Shown here: in pieces, positions 43,557-52,345 of the stretch
Layout: the number at the start of each line of letters is the position of its first letter
Position numbering within the stretch: the first letter of the stretch is position 1
Source: Gemmatimonadaceae bacterium
GTDB taxonomy: Bacteria; Gemmatimonadota; Gemmatimonadetes; Gemmatimonadales; Gemmatimonadaceae
Direction of reading: 5' to 3'
Assembly (NCBI GenBank): GCA_036504815.1
Contig: DASXUN010000030.1
Coordinates: 1-64,000, forward strand
DNA length: 64,000 nt
Translations under genes and position numbers: made by a program
The notes under the pieces: generated by a model
Databases searched by the model: none
What the model was told of the DNA's origin: nothing
What the model saw: the letters and a program-made list of their open reading frames with translations, nothing else

Positions 43557-45926
43557 GTGGAACAACTACCCATTCTTGCCGATCCGGGCGACGCGAACCA
43601 GGAAATCGACCTGCGCCGCGCCTGGCAGACCGTCGCGCGCAGCGCGTGGATCATCGTGATCTGCATCGGCCTGGCGACGGCGGCGGCAATGCTCGCCGTG
43701 CGCCGCATCGACCCGGTGTACACGGCCTCCACCACGGTGCGCATCGAGGAGAAGCAGTCGGCGAACCCGATGAGCATGTTCGCCACGGACTACACGAACG
43801 TGCTGGCGACGGCCACGCAGATCCTCACCAGCCGGCAGCTGGCGTATGACGTCGTGGACTCCCTCGGCATGCGGTTGAGCGTCTACCAGCCCGTGCGGCG
43901 CCAGAAGAGCGAGGTGGTGCGCGCCGCGCACATCAACGCGGACGCGCCGTCGCAGGCGTATCGCCTCGACCGCTCCGACCGCGGCCTGCGCGAGGTGCGG
44001 CTCCTGCCGAGCGAGAAGCTCCTGGGCAGTTTCCCCGACTCGATGCCGATCCCGATCGATGGCGGCTGGATCCAGCTGGCGGGCGGGGCCTCACGGTACG
44101 ATCGCCTCGTGTTCACCGTCCACCCGCGCAATGATGTCGCGTCGGCGCTGCGCGACGCGGTGCGCGTCACGCAGCCGGGGCGCGACGCGAACGTGCTGCG
44201 GATCTCGTACACGGGCAAGGATCCAGTGGAGGCCATGGAGGTGCCCAACGTGCTGGCCCGCGCCTACGTGCGACGCCGCATCGACCTTGCCGCCAGCGGC
44301 GCCCGGTCGACGGTCAGCTATCTGCAGCGGCAGGCGGCGTTGGTTGGCGAGCAGCTGGGGCGTCAGGAACTGCAGATCCGCGACTACCTCCTCGCGCGCG
44401 GTGTCTCCAGCATCGACGGCAAGATCCAGGACCTCGTTTCCGAGCTGGAGCTGCTGCGCAGCAACATGACGTCAATCACGCTGGAGCGTGACGCGATCGC
44501 CCGGGCCATCGCGCCGCTCAAGGAGCAAGGGGCGGACGGCGCGGACGAATTCCTGCGACGGGCAATGGCGACGCCGGAGTTTCTGGGCATCGCCACCGCC
44601 GAAGTGAGCTCGCTGCAGCAGCTGCGCACCGAGCGTGATGCGCTCATCCAGCGCCGGACCCCGGACGATCCGGACGTGAAGGCGCTGAACGCGCGCATGG
44701 ACGACGTGAAGGAGCGCATCCAGGACCGGGCGGCGGCTTTTCTCGCGCAGCGCACCGCGCTGGTGGAGGATCGCGAACGCCGGGTGGAGTCGCTGCAGCG
44801 GCAGTTGGCGCAGATGCCGGCGGAGGCGATGGGTTACCAGAGCCTCGAGCGCGACCGTCAGGTGCTCCAGGAAACGATGACGCTCGTGCAGGGGCGCCTG
44901 AAGGAAGCGGAGATCTCGGCGTCGGTGCCGGATTCCTCCGCCTCGGTGCTCGACGACGCGGTCGCCGCGGACATGCAGGCCAACTCCTCGCAGACCCTGA
45001 TCTTTGCCGTGGCCATCTTCTCGGGCCTCCTGGTGGGCGTCGGCGTGGCCTTCCTGCGCGACTGGCTGGACACGACGATCCATGACGAGGGCGACCTGCG
45101 GTCGATCGTCGGCGTACCGGTCGTTGGCATCATCCCGAACCTGCAGCAGCAGGCACGGGCCGGTGCGTACCGATTGCCGCCGCCCGAACCGGCGGCGCGC
45201 AACGGGGCTGCGGCGGAGCGCGCGGCGTCTGGCGGGAAGGCGCCGAGCAGTTCTCGCGAGTACCACACCCCAGCGGCCGAGGCGTACCGGGCGCTGCGCA
45301 CGAACCTCAACTATCTGACGCCGCCGCGCGCGCCGCGCGTGATCGTCCTGACCAGCGCGCTGCCCGGCGACGGCAAGACGACCACTGCGGTGAACCTCGC
45401 AATCACCCTGGCCCAGCAGGGGCAGCGCGTGATTCTCATTGATGCCGAGACGCGGCGCGGCACCGTCCACGAGGCGTTTGGCATTCCGCCGGCGCCCGGT
45501 TTCTTTGACCTGATGTACGGGCAGGCCTCGCCGGGCGAGTGCATTCGCCGCGTCTCGATGGAAGCGGGTGGATCCGTGGATGTGCTGCCGCTCGGCAGTT
45601 CACCGAGCGTGAATCCGGCCGACCTGCTCGTGGCCACGCGCCTGCAGCCGCTCTTCGACCGTCTGCGGCAGCAGTACGACTACGTCCTGCTCGACACGCC
45701 GCCGCTCAACCTCTTCACGGACGCGGCGCTCATTGCCGCCAGCGCCGACGCGCTGCTGCTGGTGGCGCGTTCGGACAAGACGGACCGTGACGAGCTCAAG
45801 TTTGCGGTGGCCCAGTTGCGCAACGTGAAGGTCGTCCTTGCCGGCGCCGTGCTGAACGACGTCGAACTGCGGCGCGGCTCGCGGTACCGTCAAGGCTACG
45901 GCTACTATTACGAATACGGCAGATAG
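43557..45926 (+). CDS. Wzc-like tyrosine autokinase and chain-length regulator
   Basis: 789 aa from GTG 43557. An N-terminal Wzz-type domain has helices at about 27-47 and 475-495, with a long coiled region between. The cytoplasmic kinase domain begins YRALRTNLNYL, with P-loop ALPGDGKTTTAVNLA near 600-613, Walker A' VILIDAETRRG (the usual form is DxDxR; here E replaces the second D), and Walker B YVLLDTPPLN. The C-terminus ends in a tyrosine cluster (YRQGYGYYYEYGR), the site of autophosphorylation. It works with the export protein upstream; the CpsB-type phosphatase at 39 kb is the probable reversal enzyme. Confidence 0.92.
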   Translation: MEQLPILADPGDANQEIDLRRAWQTVARSAWIIVICIGLATAAAMLAVRRIDPVYTASTTVRIEEKQSANPMSMFATDYTNVLATATQILTSRQLAYDVVDSLGMRLSVYQPVRRQKSEVVRAAHINADAPSQAYRLDRSDRGLREVRLLPSEKLLGSFPDSMPIPIDGGWIQLAGGASRYDRLVFTVHPRNDVASALRDAVRVTQPGRDANVLRISYTGKDPVEAMEVPNVLARAYVRRRIDLAASGARSTVSYLQRQAALVGEQLGRQELQIRDYLLARGVSSIDGKIQDLVSELELLRSNMTSITLERDAIARAIAPLKEQGADGADEFLRRAMATPEFLGIATAEVSSLQQLRTERDALIQRRTPDDPDVKALNARMDDVKERIQDRAAAFLAQRTALVEDRERRVESLQRQLAQMPAEAMGYQSLERDRQVLQETMTLVQGRLKEAEISASVPDSSASVLDDAVAADMQANSSQTLIFAVAIFSGLLVGVGVAFLRDWLDTTIHDEGDLRSIVGVPVVGIIPNLQQQARAGAYRLPPPEPAARNGAAAERAASGGKAPSSSREYHTPAAEAYRALRTNLNYLTPPRAPRVIVLTSALPGDGKTTTAVNLAITLAQQGQRVILIDAETRRGTVHEAFGIPPAPGFFDLMYGQASPGECIRRVSMEAGGSVDVLPLGSSPSVNPADLLVATRLQPLFDRLRQQYDYVLLDTPPLNLFTDAALIAASADALLLVARSDKTDRDELKFAVAQLRNVKVVLAGAVLNDVELRRGSRYRQGYGYYYEYGR

Positions 45927-45943
45927 ATCCTCACCAGGTGCCC

Positions 45944-46588
45944 ATGGCGAAATACTCGGATAGTGAACCGCGGCACGCGGAGCTTGTGCCTGACATCTTC
46001 GACACGGGAACGGAGAAGCTGCCGAGCTCGGGACAGTTCAGCGCCGCGATGCTCTCTGGGGTGCTGATGGCCGGGGCGGAGGCGCTCATCGCGCCGCTGA
46101 TTCTCGCGTGCACGGTGGCGGGTTCGGTGTTTGCGTGGTGGCTGCTCGACGCGCCATGGGCGGGCCGCCGCCGCCGCACGTCGCGGTCGCAGCGGAAGTG
46201 GTATCTGCCGGCCCCGCGGGTGATCTACCTGAGCACGCTCATGCTGATCGGTCTGTGGCTCTCGACGATGTTCGTCTTCCGCGCCAGCGCGCCCGAACTG
46301 AGCCCGGGATTCGGCGCCACGCTGCCGAACATGATGGGCATCGACGTGTCGATGTTGACGCGGATGAACGGCATGGGAAGCGCCATCGACACCGGACCGA
46401 CGACGGTGCCGCAGGCCGCCGAATCGGGGTTTGCGCCCTTCTCTCTCTTTTCGCACGGCACGGCGTCGACCATCGCGGTGGCGCTGCTCGCGTATGCGTT
46501 CCAGTCCGCGCGCCGGCGCATCCGGCGGGCGCGGCGTTCACGCGGGCACGATGAGGCGTCGACGCGGCCGTCGAGTGCCGCGCGCTAG
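45944..46588 (+). CDS. Uncharacterised membrane protein of the exopolysaccharide locus
   Basis: 214 aa from ATG 45944, with AGGTG 4 bp upstream. Three hydrophobic segments are seen: GAEALIAPLILACTVAGSVFAWWLL, VIYLSTLMLIGLWLSTMFVF and ASTIAVALLAYAF. The loop between the last two (about 60 residues) is rich in Met, Pro and Gly. Both ends are polar, and the C-terminus is Arg-rich. No family is recognised. Its place between the kinase and the polymerase, all on one strand with gaps under 20 bp, suggests a part in polymer assembly or export. Confidence 0.7.
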   Translation: MAKYSDSEPRHAELVPDIFDTGTEKLPSSGQFSAAMLSGVLMAGAEALIAPLILACTVAGSVFAWWLLDAPWAGRRRRTSRSQRKWYLPAPRVIYLSTLMLIGLWLSTMFVFRASAPELSPGFGATLPNMMGIDVSMLTRMNGMGSAIDTGPTTVPQAAESGFAPFSLFSHGTASTIAVALLAYAFQSARRRIRRARRSRGHDEASTRPSSAAR

Positions 46589-46600
46589 CGCAGCGCGACC

Positions 46601-48088
46601 GTGACGGAAGCAGCAGCGGCCCAATCGGCCGCGCGGGTCGCGGATCGGCGTGACCGCGCGAAGGCGCACGTGACTACGGTCGTGTTTGCGCTGTTCATCG
46701 CGGTCACGATCGGAGGAATCGCCGGACTGGGCGGCCGAGCCTTCGCCTACGCCTTCGTGGGCGCGGCCGCCCTGACCGGCGTGGTCGCGTACTACCGCGC
46801 CCCGGCCCGCTACGTGGTGTTCGTCTACTTCCTCTGGTTCTTCACGCCGTGGGTGCGGCGGATGGTGGACCTGCGCTACGGCTTTCAGCCCGCGAGTTTC
46901 GTGCTGATGGCGCCCGTGGTGGTGACGCTGATCGCCGGCCTGACGCTGCTCTACCGCGCGCGCGAACTCCGCGGCGCCCTGATGTATCCGTTCGTCTTCA
47001 CCCTGGTCGGGATCGCGTACGGCTATGGCATCGGCGTGCTGAAGAACGGGATGCTTCCGGCGACGTACGCCCTCATGACGTGGCTGGGACCGGTGAGCTT
47101 TGCCATGCACCTGATCCTGAACTGGCGGATCTTTCCCTCGCTTCGGAAGTCGTTCCTCGACTTCCTGCAGTGGGCCGTGCCGGTGCTCGGCGCGTACGGC
47201 ATCTATCAGGTGGCGATGCTGCCGCCGTGGGACAGCTACTGGATGCAGGCGGCGAACGTGCAGTCCATCGGGATTCCGGTGCGATTCGGCTTTCGCGCCT
47301 TCGGGACGATGAACTCCCCCGGGCCGTACGCGGTGGCGCTCATGGCCGGGATCGTCTACCTGCTGGGCACGGCGCGCCGCGGCATGGTGTTTTCGCTGCC
47401 GCTGGCGCTCGTGAGCCTGCTGCTGACGCGCACCCGGTCGGGGTGGGTGGCGCTGGCCATCGGCGTCTTCATCGTGCAGTTCATGGGTCCGCTGCGACGG
47501 GTGACGCGCAACTGGTTCTTCCTCGTGCTGATGCTTGCCGTCGCCGTCCCCGTCCTCTCCCTGGATGTCTTTCGGGATTCGATTACGCGGCGCATCTCGT
47601 CGTTTGCCTCGCTCGACGATGACAACTCGCTGCGCACGCGGATGATGATGTCGAACCTGGCCATTCAGGCGATCGGCCGGCGCGCGGAGGGGGAAGGGCT
47701 GGGCGCCACTGGCGGCGGCACCAAACTCGTCACGGGCGTCGAACGCCAAACGTCCATCGACAACGGTTTCCTGGAACTCTTCTACGTCATGGGATGGCTC
47801 GGCGGCAGCCTGATCCTGATCGGACTCATCGGCCAGCTGCTGACCCTGGCGCGCTTCCGGGATTCACGGGAAGACTCGTTCGCCAACTCGGCGCGCGCGG
47901 TCTTCTGGGGATTTCTCGCGCTGCTCCTCATTGGCGACATCTTCAGCGGGAGTTCCGGCGCGATCTACTGGGGGACGTACGGATTTGCCTGCTGTGCCCA
48001 CGCGTACAACTACGCGACGGGCAAGGGACTCAGATCCCGGCAGCTTGCGCGCGAGTTTGGCACGGCGTCCGCCGTCGTGAACGGTTAG
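46601..48088 (+). CDS. O-antigen ligase/Wzy-like polymerase membrane protein
   Basis: 495 aa from GTG 46601. At least ten hydrophobic helices are visible. The large periplasmic loop lies after GTMNSPGPYAVALMAGIVYLL, with the helix block LLLTRTRSGWVALAIGVF (TRSGW resembles the conserved RxxW/TxSR part of the ligase domain). A soluble loop DDDNSLRTRMMMSNLAI follows, then DNGFLELFYVMGWLGG, also typical of Wzy/WaaL proteins. Polymerase or ligase cannot be told apart from sequence alone. The context favours a polymerase. Confidence 0.83.
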   Translation: MTEAAAAQSAARVADRRDRAKAHVTTVVFALFIAVTIGGIAGLGGRAFAYAFVGAAALTGVVAYYRAPARYVVFVYFLWFFTPWVRRMVDLRYGFQPASFVLMAPVVVTLIAGLTLLYRARELRGALMYPFVFTLVGIAYGYGIGVLKNGMLPATYALMTWLGPVSFAMHLILNWRIFPSLRKSFLDFLQWAVPVLGAYGIYQVAMLPPWDSYWMQAANVQSIGIPVRFGFRAFGTMNSPGPYAVALMAGIVYLLGTARRGMVFSLPLALVSLLLTRTRSGWVALAIGVFIVQFMGPLRRVTRNWFFLVLMLAVAVPVLSLDVFRDSITRRISSFASLDDDNSLRTRMMMSNLAIQAIGRRAEGEGLGATGGGTKLVTGVERQTSIDNGFLELFYVMGWLGGSLILIGLIGQLLTLARFRDSREDSFANSARAVFWGFLALLLIGDIFSGSSGAIYWGTYGFACCAHAYNYATGKGLRSRQLAREFGTASAVVNG

Positions 48089-48186
48089 CGCATGCTTCCC
48101 CCGGGGAGGGCCGCGCCGGCATCAAGGTTCCCCACGCGCCACGAGTGCGTGCCGACGGCACCCGCCCGCGACGCGGAGCGCCCCGG

Positions 48187-49341
48187 ATGAGAGCCGGCGC
48201 TGACGTGCTTCGCGTCGCGCTCCCGTGCACCGGCCTCGGGCGGCAGCACCGCGGCTTCGAGACGATCACGCGCGAGACACACGCGGCGCTCCGGGCCACG
48301 CCCGGGCTGAGCCTGCGCGTCTTCGGGGGCGGCGGCGCGCTGCGTGAGGACGAACAGGCGGTCTGGAACCTCTCCCGTGATTCGCGGCTGGCTCAATGGG
48401 TGGCCGCCCACACGCGGTACGGCGCGTATTTCGTGGAGCAGGCGACGTTCTTCGCCGGATTTCTTCCCTCGCTATTGGCCTGGCGCCCGCATGTGGTCTA
48501 CTACGCTGACCTCAACTTCGGGAATGCCTGCTGGCACTGGCGGCGAGTCAGTGGTCAGCGGTTCCGGCTCCTGTACTACAACAGCGGGCCAACGACACAG
48601 CCGTACACCCGCTGTGACTTCGTTCAGCAGGTGACGCCGGCGCAGCATGACGCCGCGCTCGCACGCGGCGAGTCGGCTGATCGGATGTGCCTGCTGCCGC
48701 ATGGCCTCGCGCTGCCGTCTGCCCCGCCGGCGCGCTCCCCGGAACTGCGGGCGGCGACGCGGCGCGCATTCCGCGCGCCGGACAACAAGCCGCTGTTGCT
48801 CTCCGTCGGCATGCTCGGATCGACGCTCAAGCGGATGGATGTTCTGGTCAATGCGGTGGCCGCCTTGGGCGCCGAGCGACCACACCTGGTCATCCTCGGT
48901 CAGGAGACGCCAGAGACCGCGGCGCTGCGTGAGCAGGCAGCCGCCCAGCTGGGGGACGGCGCCTGGATTGGCACCTGGCCGCGCGATCGCATCAGCGACG
49001 CCTATGCAGCGGCTGACGCCTTTGCCCTCCTCTCGCTGAGCGAGGGCTTTGGACTGGCCTACATCGAGGCGCTCGCCGCTGGACTGCCGTGCGTGGTTTA
49101 CGACAGTGCGAACACGGCGTTCATCCTCGGCGAGCATGCATATCGCGGCGACACCTCGTCGCCGGCCGGTACTGCGGCGCTGCTTCGGCGGGCGCTCAGC
49201 GAGACGACCACGGAAACGATACGACGCGCGCGCTGGACCTGGGTGCGTGATCGCTTTAGCTGGGACGTGCTCGCCCCGCGCTACGTCGAGATGCTTCGGG
49301 CGTGCGCCGTGGGACAGTTGCCCGCGTGGAGCCGGGCATGA
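48187..49341 (+). CDS. Family 4 glycosyltransferase
   Basis: 384 aa from ATG 48187. A GT-B enzyme with the donor-site block AFALLSLSEGFGLAYIEALAAGLPCVVYDSA (the ExxxxxxE pattern) near residues 279-310 and the hinge region LLLSVGMLGSTLKRMDVLV. The N-domain reads PCTGLGRQHRGFETITRE. Its stop overlaps the following start by 4 bp (ATGA). It adds one sugar of the exopolysaccharide repeat; donor and acceptor are unknown. Confidence 0.88.
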   Translation: MRAGADVLRVALPCTGLGRQHRGFETITRETHAALRATPGLSLRVFGGGGALREDEQAVWNLSRDSRLAQWVAAHTRYGAYFVEQATFFAGFLPSLLAWRPHVVYYADLNFGNACWHWRRVSGQRFRLLYYNSGPTTQPYTRCDFVQQVTPAQHDAALARGESADRMCLLPHGLALPSAPPARSPELRAATRRAFRAPDNKPLLLSVGMLGSTLKRMDVLVNAVAALGAERPHLVILGQETPETAALREQAAAQLGDGAWIGTWPRDRISDAYAAADAFALLSLSEGFGLAYIEALAAGLPCVVYDSANTAFILGEHAYRGDTSSPAGTAALLRRALSETTTETIRRARWTWVRDRFSWDVLAPRYVEMLRACAVGQLPAWSRA

Positions 49342-50198
49342 CGGCCACCGTGGAGTACTCCGTGATCGTGCCCACACGCGACCGGAGGCGAGAACTCACC
49401 GCCTGCCTGGAGCGCCTGGCCTCGGGTGCGCAGTCGCTGGAGGCCGCGCGGTATGAGGTCATTGTCCCCGACGACGGCGAGTTCGATGCAACCGATGCGT
49501 GGCTGCGCGCCGAGTTTCCGTGGGTGCGCCATGTGCGGGGCCCGCGCCGCGGCCCGGCCGCCAACCGCAACACCGGCGCACGCGCGGCGCGCGGTGCGTG
49601 GCTGGTCTTTGCCGACGATGACATCGTGCCATCGCGGGACTGGCTGTCGGCCCTTGCCGGCGCCGTGAGCCGCGGTGATGTCCTCGAAGGCCAGACCACG
49701 TGCGCAGCGGGCGTGCCGTCGCCGCGCTATCATGCGCCGGAAAACCGGACGGGTGGCGTGCTCTGGTCCTGCAACTTCGCCGTGCGCCGTGCGACGTTCG
49801 TGGCGGTGGCGGGCTTCGACGAGGGGTTTGCCGTTCCGCACATGGAGGATGCCGACCTGCGGGAGCGACTTCGCGCCGCCGGACATGCGATCCTCTGGGT
49901 GCCGGAGGCCGTGGTGGACCATCCGCCCCGTCGCCTGCCGTCGGGGACGCGCCTCGGCGAGTTTCGGGAAGCCGAGGTGCGCTACTTGTACAAGTACGGC
50001 GCGCCGCGACCCGTGCGCTGGCGGATGCTGAAGAACGTGATCCTCAGCCGGCTCGTGAATATCCGCCATCACCGCAAGGGGCCGGACTCCCTGCTCGCGC
50101 TCTTCGCGCTCGGCGCCGAAGTGTGGTACGTGCTGCTGCATGGCGCCGCCTGGGAACGCCGGTACGCGCGGGAGTTTCCGCCGGGACGGACGCCGTGA
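49338..50198 (+). CDS. Family 2 glycosyltransferase
   Basis: 286 aa from ATG 49338, overlapping the preceding stop. A GT-A fold begins VEYSVIVPTRDRRRELTACL. The metal motif is in WLVFADDDIVPSRDWL (DDD), with the acceptor region RRATFVAVAGFDEGFAVPHMEDADLRERLRAAGHAI near 160-195. A short hydrophobic stretch lies near the C-terminus. It is one of the sugar-adding steps of the locus. Its stop overlaps the next GTG start (GTGA). Confidence 0.9.
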   Translation: MTATVEYSVIVPTRDRRRELTACLERLASGAQSLEAARYEVIVPDDGEFDATDAWLRAEFPWVRHVRGPRRGPAANRNTGARAARGAWLVFADDDIVPSRDWLSALAGAVSRGDVLEGQTTCAAGVPSPRYHAPENRTGGVLWSCNFAVRRATFVAVAGFDEGFAVPHMEDADLRERLRAAGHAILWVPEAVVDHPPRRLPSGTRLGEFREAEVRYLYKYGAPRPVRWRMLKNVILSRLVNIRHHRKGPDSLLALFALGAEVWYVLLHGAAWERRYAREFPPGRTP

Positions 50199-51154
50199 CG
50201 CCACGAGTCACCGTGCTGGTGCCGAGCTACCGGCGGCCGGCGTCGCTCGCGCGCTGCCTGGCGTCGCTGGCGGCGCAGACGCGCCTGCCCGACGAAGTCG
50301 TCGTTGGCGTGCGCGCCGGCGATGTGGAGACCATGCGTGTTGCCGAGACCGCGGGCGCGACGGGGCTTCCCGTGCGCATTGCCGCGACGAGCGAGGCGGG
50401 CGTCGTCGCGTCAATGCAGTGTGCGCTGGACCTCGCGAGCGGCGACATCATTGCGCTGACCGACGATGACACGCGACCGTTCGCGACCTGGATCGACGGA
50501 CTGCTCGCGCACTTCCACACGGCGCCCGACGTGGGCGGCGTCGGCGGGCGGGACTGGCAGCCGCACGAACGGTGGGACGAAGCGCGCGTTGGCATCGTGC
50601 AATGGTTTGGGCGCGTGATCGGCAATCACCACCTCGGCGTCGGACCGGCGCGGGGGGTGGATGTCCTGAAGGGAGCCAACTGCGCGTTTCGCACCCCGCT
50701 GCTTCGTGCCGTCGGGTTCGACCGCCGACTGCTCGGCGACGGCGCGCAGATGTACTGGGAACTGGGCGTTTGCCTGCCGCTGCGCCGCGCGGGATGGCGG
50801 TTGATCTACGACCCGGCGGTGGCGGTGGACCACGACGTGGCCCCGCGGAGCGGGGACGATCACCTGCATCGCGGGCAGTTCGCCGAGGCGCCGCTGCGGG
50901 ACGCGGTGCACAACGAGACGGTGGAGATGCTCGAGGGGCGACGCTCCGCATCGCGCGCGGTCTACCTGATGTGGGCGCTGCTCGTCGGGACGCGCGAAGG
51001 ACCGGGGCTGGTGCAATTGGTGCGGCGCCTGCTGACGGGCGAGTCCACGGCGTGGGCGCGTTGGCGCGCGGCCGCGGCCGGCCGGTTGGCGGGAGCGGAG
51101 ACCGCCCGCCGGATGCCGCGCGCACTCAACGTGCCTCGGCCGCCGCTGCCATGA
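50195..51154 (+). CDS. Family 2 glycosyltransferase
   Basis: 319 aa from GTG 50195, which overlaps the previous stop. TVLVPSYRRPASLARCLASLAAQ opens the GT-A domain. The nucleotide-sugar site is in GDIIALTDDDTRPFATWID (DDD). A cluster GANCAFRTPLLRAVGFDRRLLGDGAQMYWELGVCL follows in the acceptor half. Three family-2-type donor motifs are intact. Without tests the sugar cannot be named. A gap of 43 bp precedes the next gene. Confidence 0.9.
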   Translation: MTPRVTVLVPSYRRPASLARCLASLAAQTRLPDEVVVGVRAGDVETMRVAETAGATGLPVRIAATSEAGVVASMQCALDLASGDIIALTDDDTRPFATWIDGLLAHFHTAPDVGGVGGRDWQPHERWDEARVGIVQWFGRVIGNHHLGVGPARGVDVLKGANCAFRTPLLRAVGFDRRLLGDGAQMYWELGVCLPLRRAGWRLIYDPAVAVDHDVAPRSGDDHLHRGQFAEAPLRDAVHNETVEMLEGRRSASRAVYLMWALLVGTREGPGLVQLVRRLLTGESTAWARWRAAAAGRLAGAETARRMPRALNVPRPPLP

Positions 51155-51197
51155 GCGCCGTCCATTCCGCCCGGCGTGGACGCGACGCAACTTCCGG

Positions 51198-52325
51198 ATG
51201 CCCATGACCTTCTCCCTCGCGTTCATCGCGCATCAGGTGCATCGACGCGGCGGGCAGGAGCGCGCCGCGGCGGAGGTGCTCACGCGCATCGCGCGTCGCG
51301 TGCGTGTCACGATCATCGCGTCGGAGTGCGAGCTGCCCGCGGCACGCGTCACGTGGCGGCGAATCGCGCCGGCGCCGCGGCCGCTGGCGGTGGGGTCGTT
51401 CCTGTTTGCGCGCGCCGCGCGCGTCGAGGAACGGCGCGCCGGCTGCACGATCACGAACTGCATCGGCGCCTCGGCCTTCGATGCCGACGTCATCACCGCG
51501 CAGTACTGCCACGCGGCGTTCACGGCACGGTTCGGCGGGCTGCGCGGCGGGAGCACGCTCGGACGCGCCTGGCAGCGTGCCGCGCAGCAGGTCTTCGTGC
51601 AGCAGGAGCGGCGGAGTTATGGTGCGCGACGCCTGCGGCGCGTGATCGCGGTCTCGCACGGCACCGCCCGCGAACTGCAGGAGTTCTACGGCGTGCCGGC
51701 GGCGAAGATTGCCGTGGTCCCCAACGGCGTGGACCACGCCGTCTTCCGCCCCGCGGCGGACGCCGCGGCCAAACGCGCCCTGCGCGCGTCGCTGGGCATC
51801 AGTCCCGATGCGTTCGTGGCGCTGTTCTGCGGCGGCGATTGGGAGCGCAAGGGACTGCGCGACGCGATCGACGCCGTGGCCGGCGTGCCCGACGCGCTCC
51901 TCTGCATCGTCGGGCGCGGTGACGAGACGGCGATGCGCGCGCATGCGGCGCGGTGCGGCGCCGCCGACCGGGTGCATTTCGCCGGCCTGTCGACGACGCC
52001 GGAGCGCTGGTATGCCGCGGCCGACGTGATGTTGCATCCCTCGCGCTACGAGGCATTCTCCCTCGTGACGCTCGAGGGCGCCGCCGCGGGCCTGCCGATA
52101 ATCACGCACGCCATCAATGGCACCGAAGAGCTGATTGCCTCGGGGGTCAACGGCTTCCTGGTGCCGTTCGGGGGCGAGGCGCTGCGCGAGCCGCTCCTGG
52201 CGTTGCGCGATGACGCCGCGCGCCGCGCGACGATGTCCGCGGCGGCCGTCGAGCGCTCGCGGCGCTACGCGTGGGACCGCGTGGCCGCCGAGTACTTCGA
52301 CGTGCTGGCGGAGGCCGCGTCGTGA
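51198..52325 (+). CDS. Family 4 glycosyltransferase
   Basis: 375 aa from ATG 51198. The N-domain starts LAFIAHQVHRRGGQERAAAEV. The linker and C-domain show RVIAVSHGTARELQEFYGVPAAKIAVVPNGVDHAVF, LFCGGDWERKGL, and the donor site VMLHPSRYEAFSLVTLEGAAAGLPIITHAINGTEELI, with the EX7E motif. This is a GT-B enzyme similar in layout to WaaG/PimB-type enzymes. It is 20 bp upstream of the fused gene. Confidence 0.9.
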   Translation: MPMTFSLAFIAHQVHRRGGQERAAAEVLTRIARRVRVTIIASECELPAARVTWRRIAPAPRPLAVGSFLFARAARVEERRAGCTITNCIGASAFDADVITAQYCHAAFTARFGGLRGGSTLGRAWQRAAQQVFVQQERRSYGARRLRRVIAVSHGTARELQEFYGVPAAKIAVVPNGVDHAVFRPAADAAAKRALRASLGISPDAFVALFCGGDWERKGLRDAIDAVAGVPDALLCIVGRGDETAMRAHAARCGAADRVHFAGLSTTPERWYAAADVMLHPSRYEAFSLVTLEGAAAGLPIITHAINGTEELIASGVNGFLVPFGGEALREPLLALRDDAARRATMSAAAVERSRRYAWDRVAAEYFDVLAEAAS

Positions 52326-52345
52326 CGACGCGCGCGGGCTGACCG

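Noticed and set aside
47794-48186. Upstream extension of the first family 4 glycosyltransferase
   Set aside because: It overlaps the polymerase gene in another frame and is Arg/Gly-rich; ATG 48187 begins the conserved domain.
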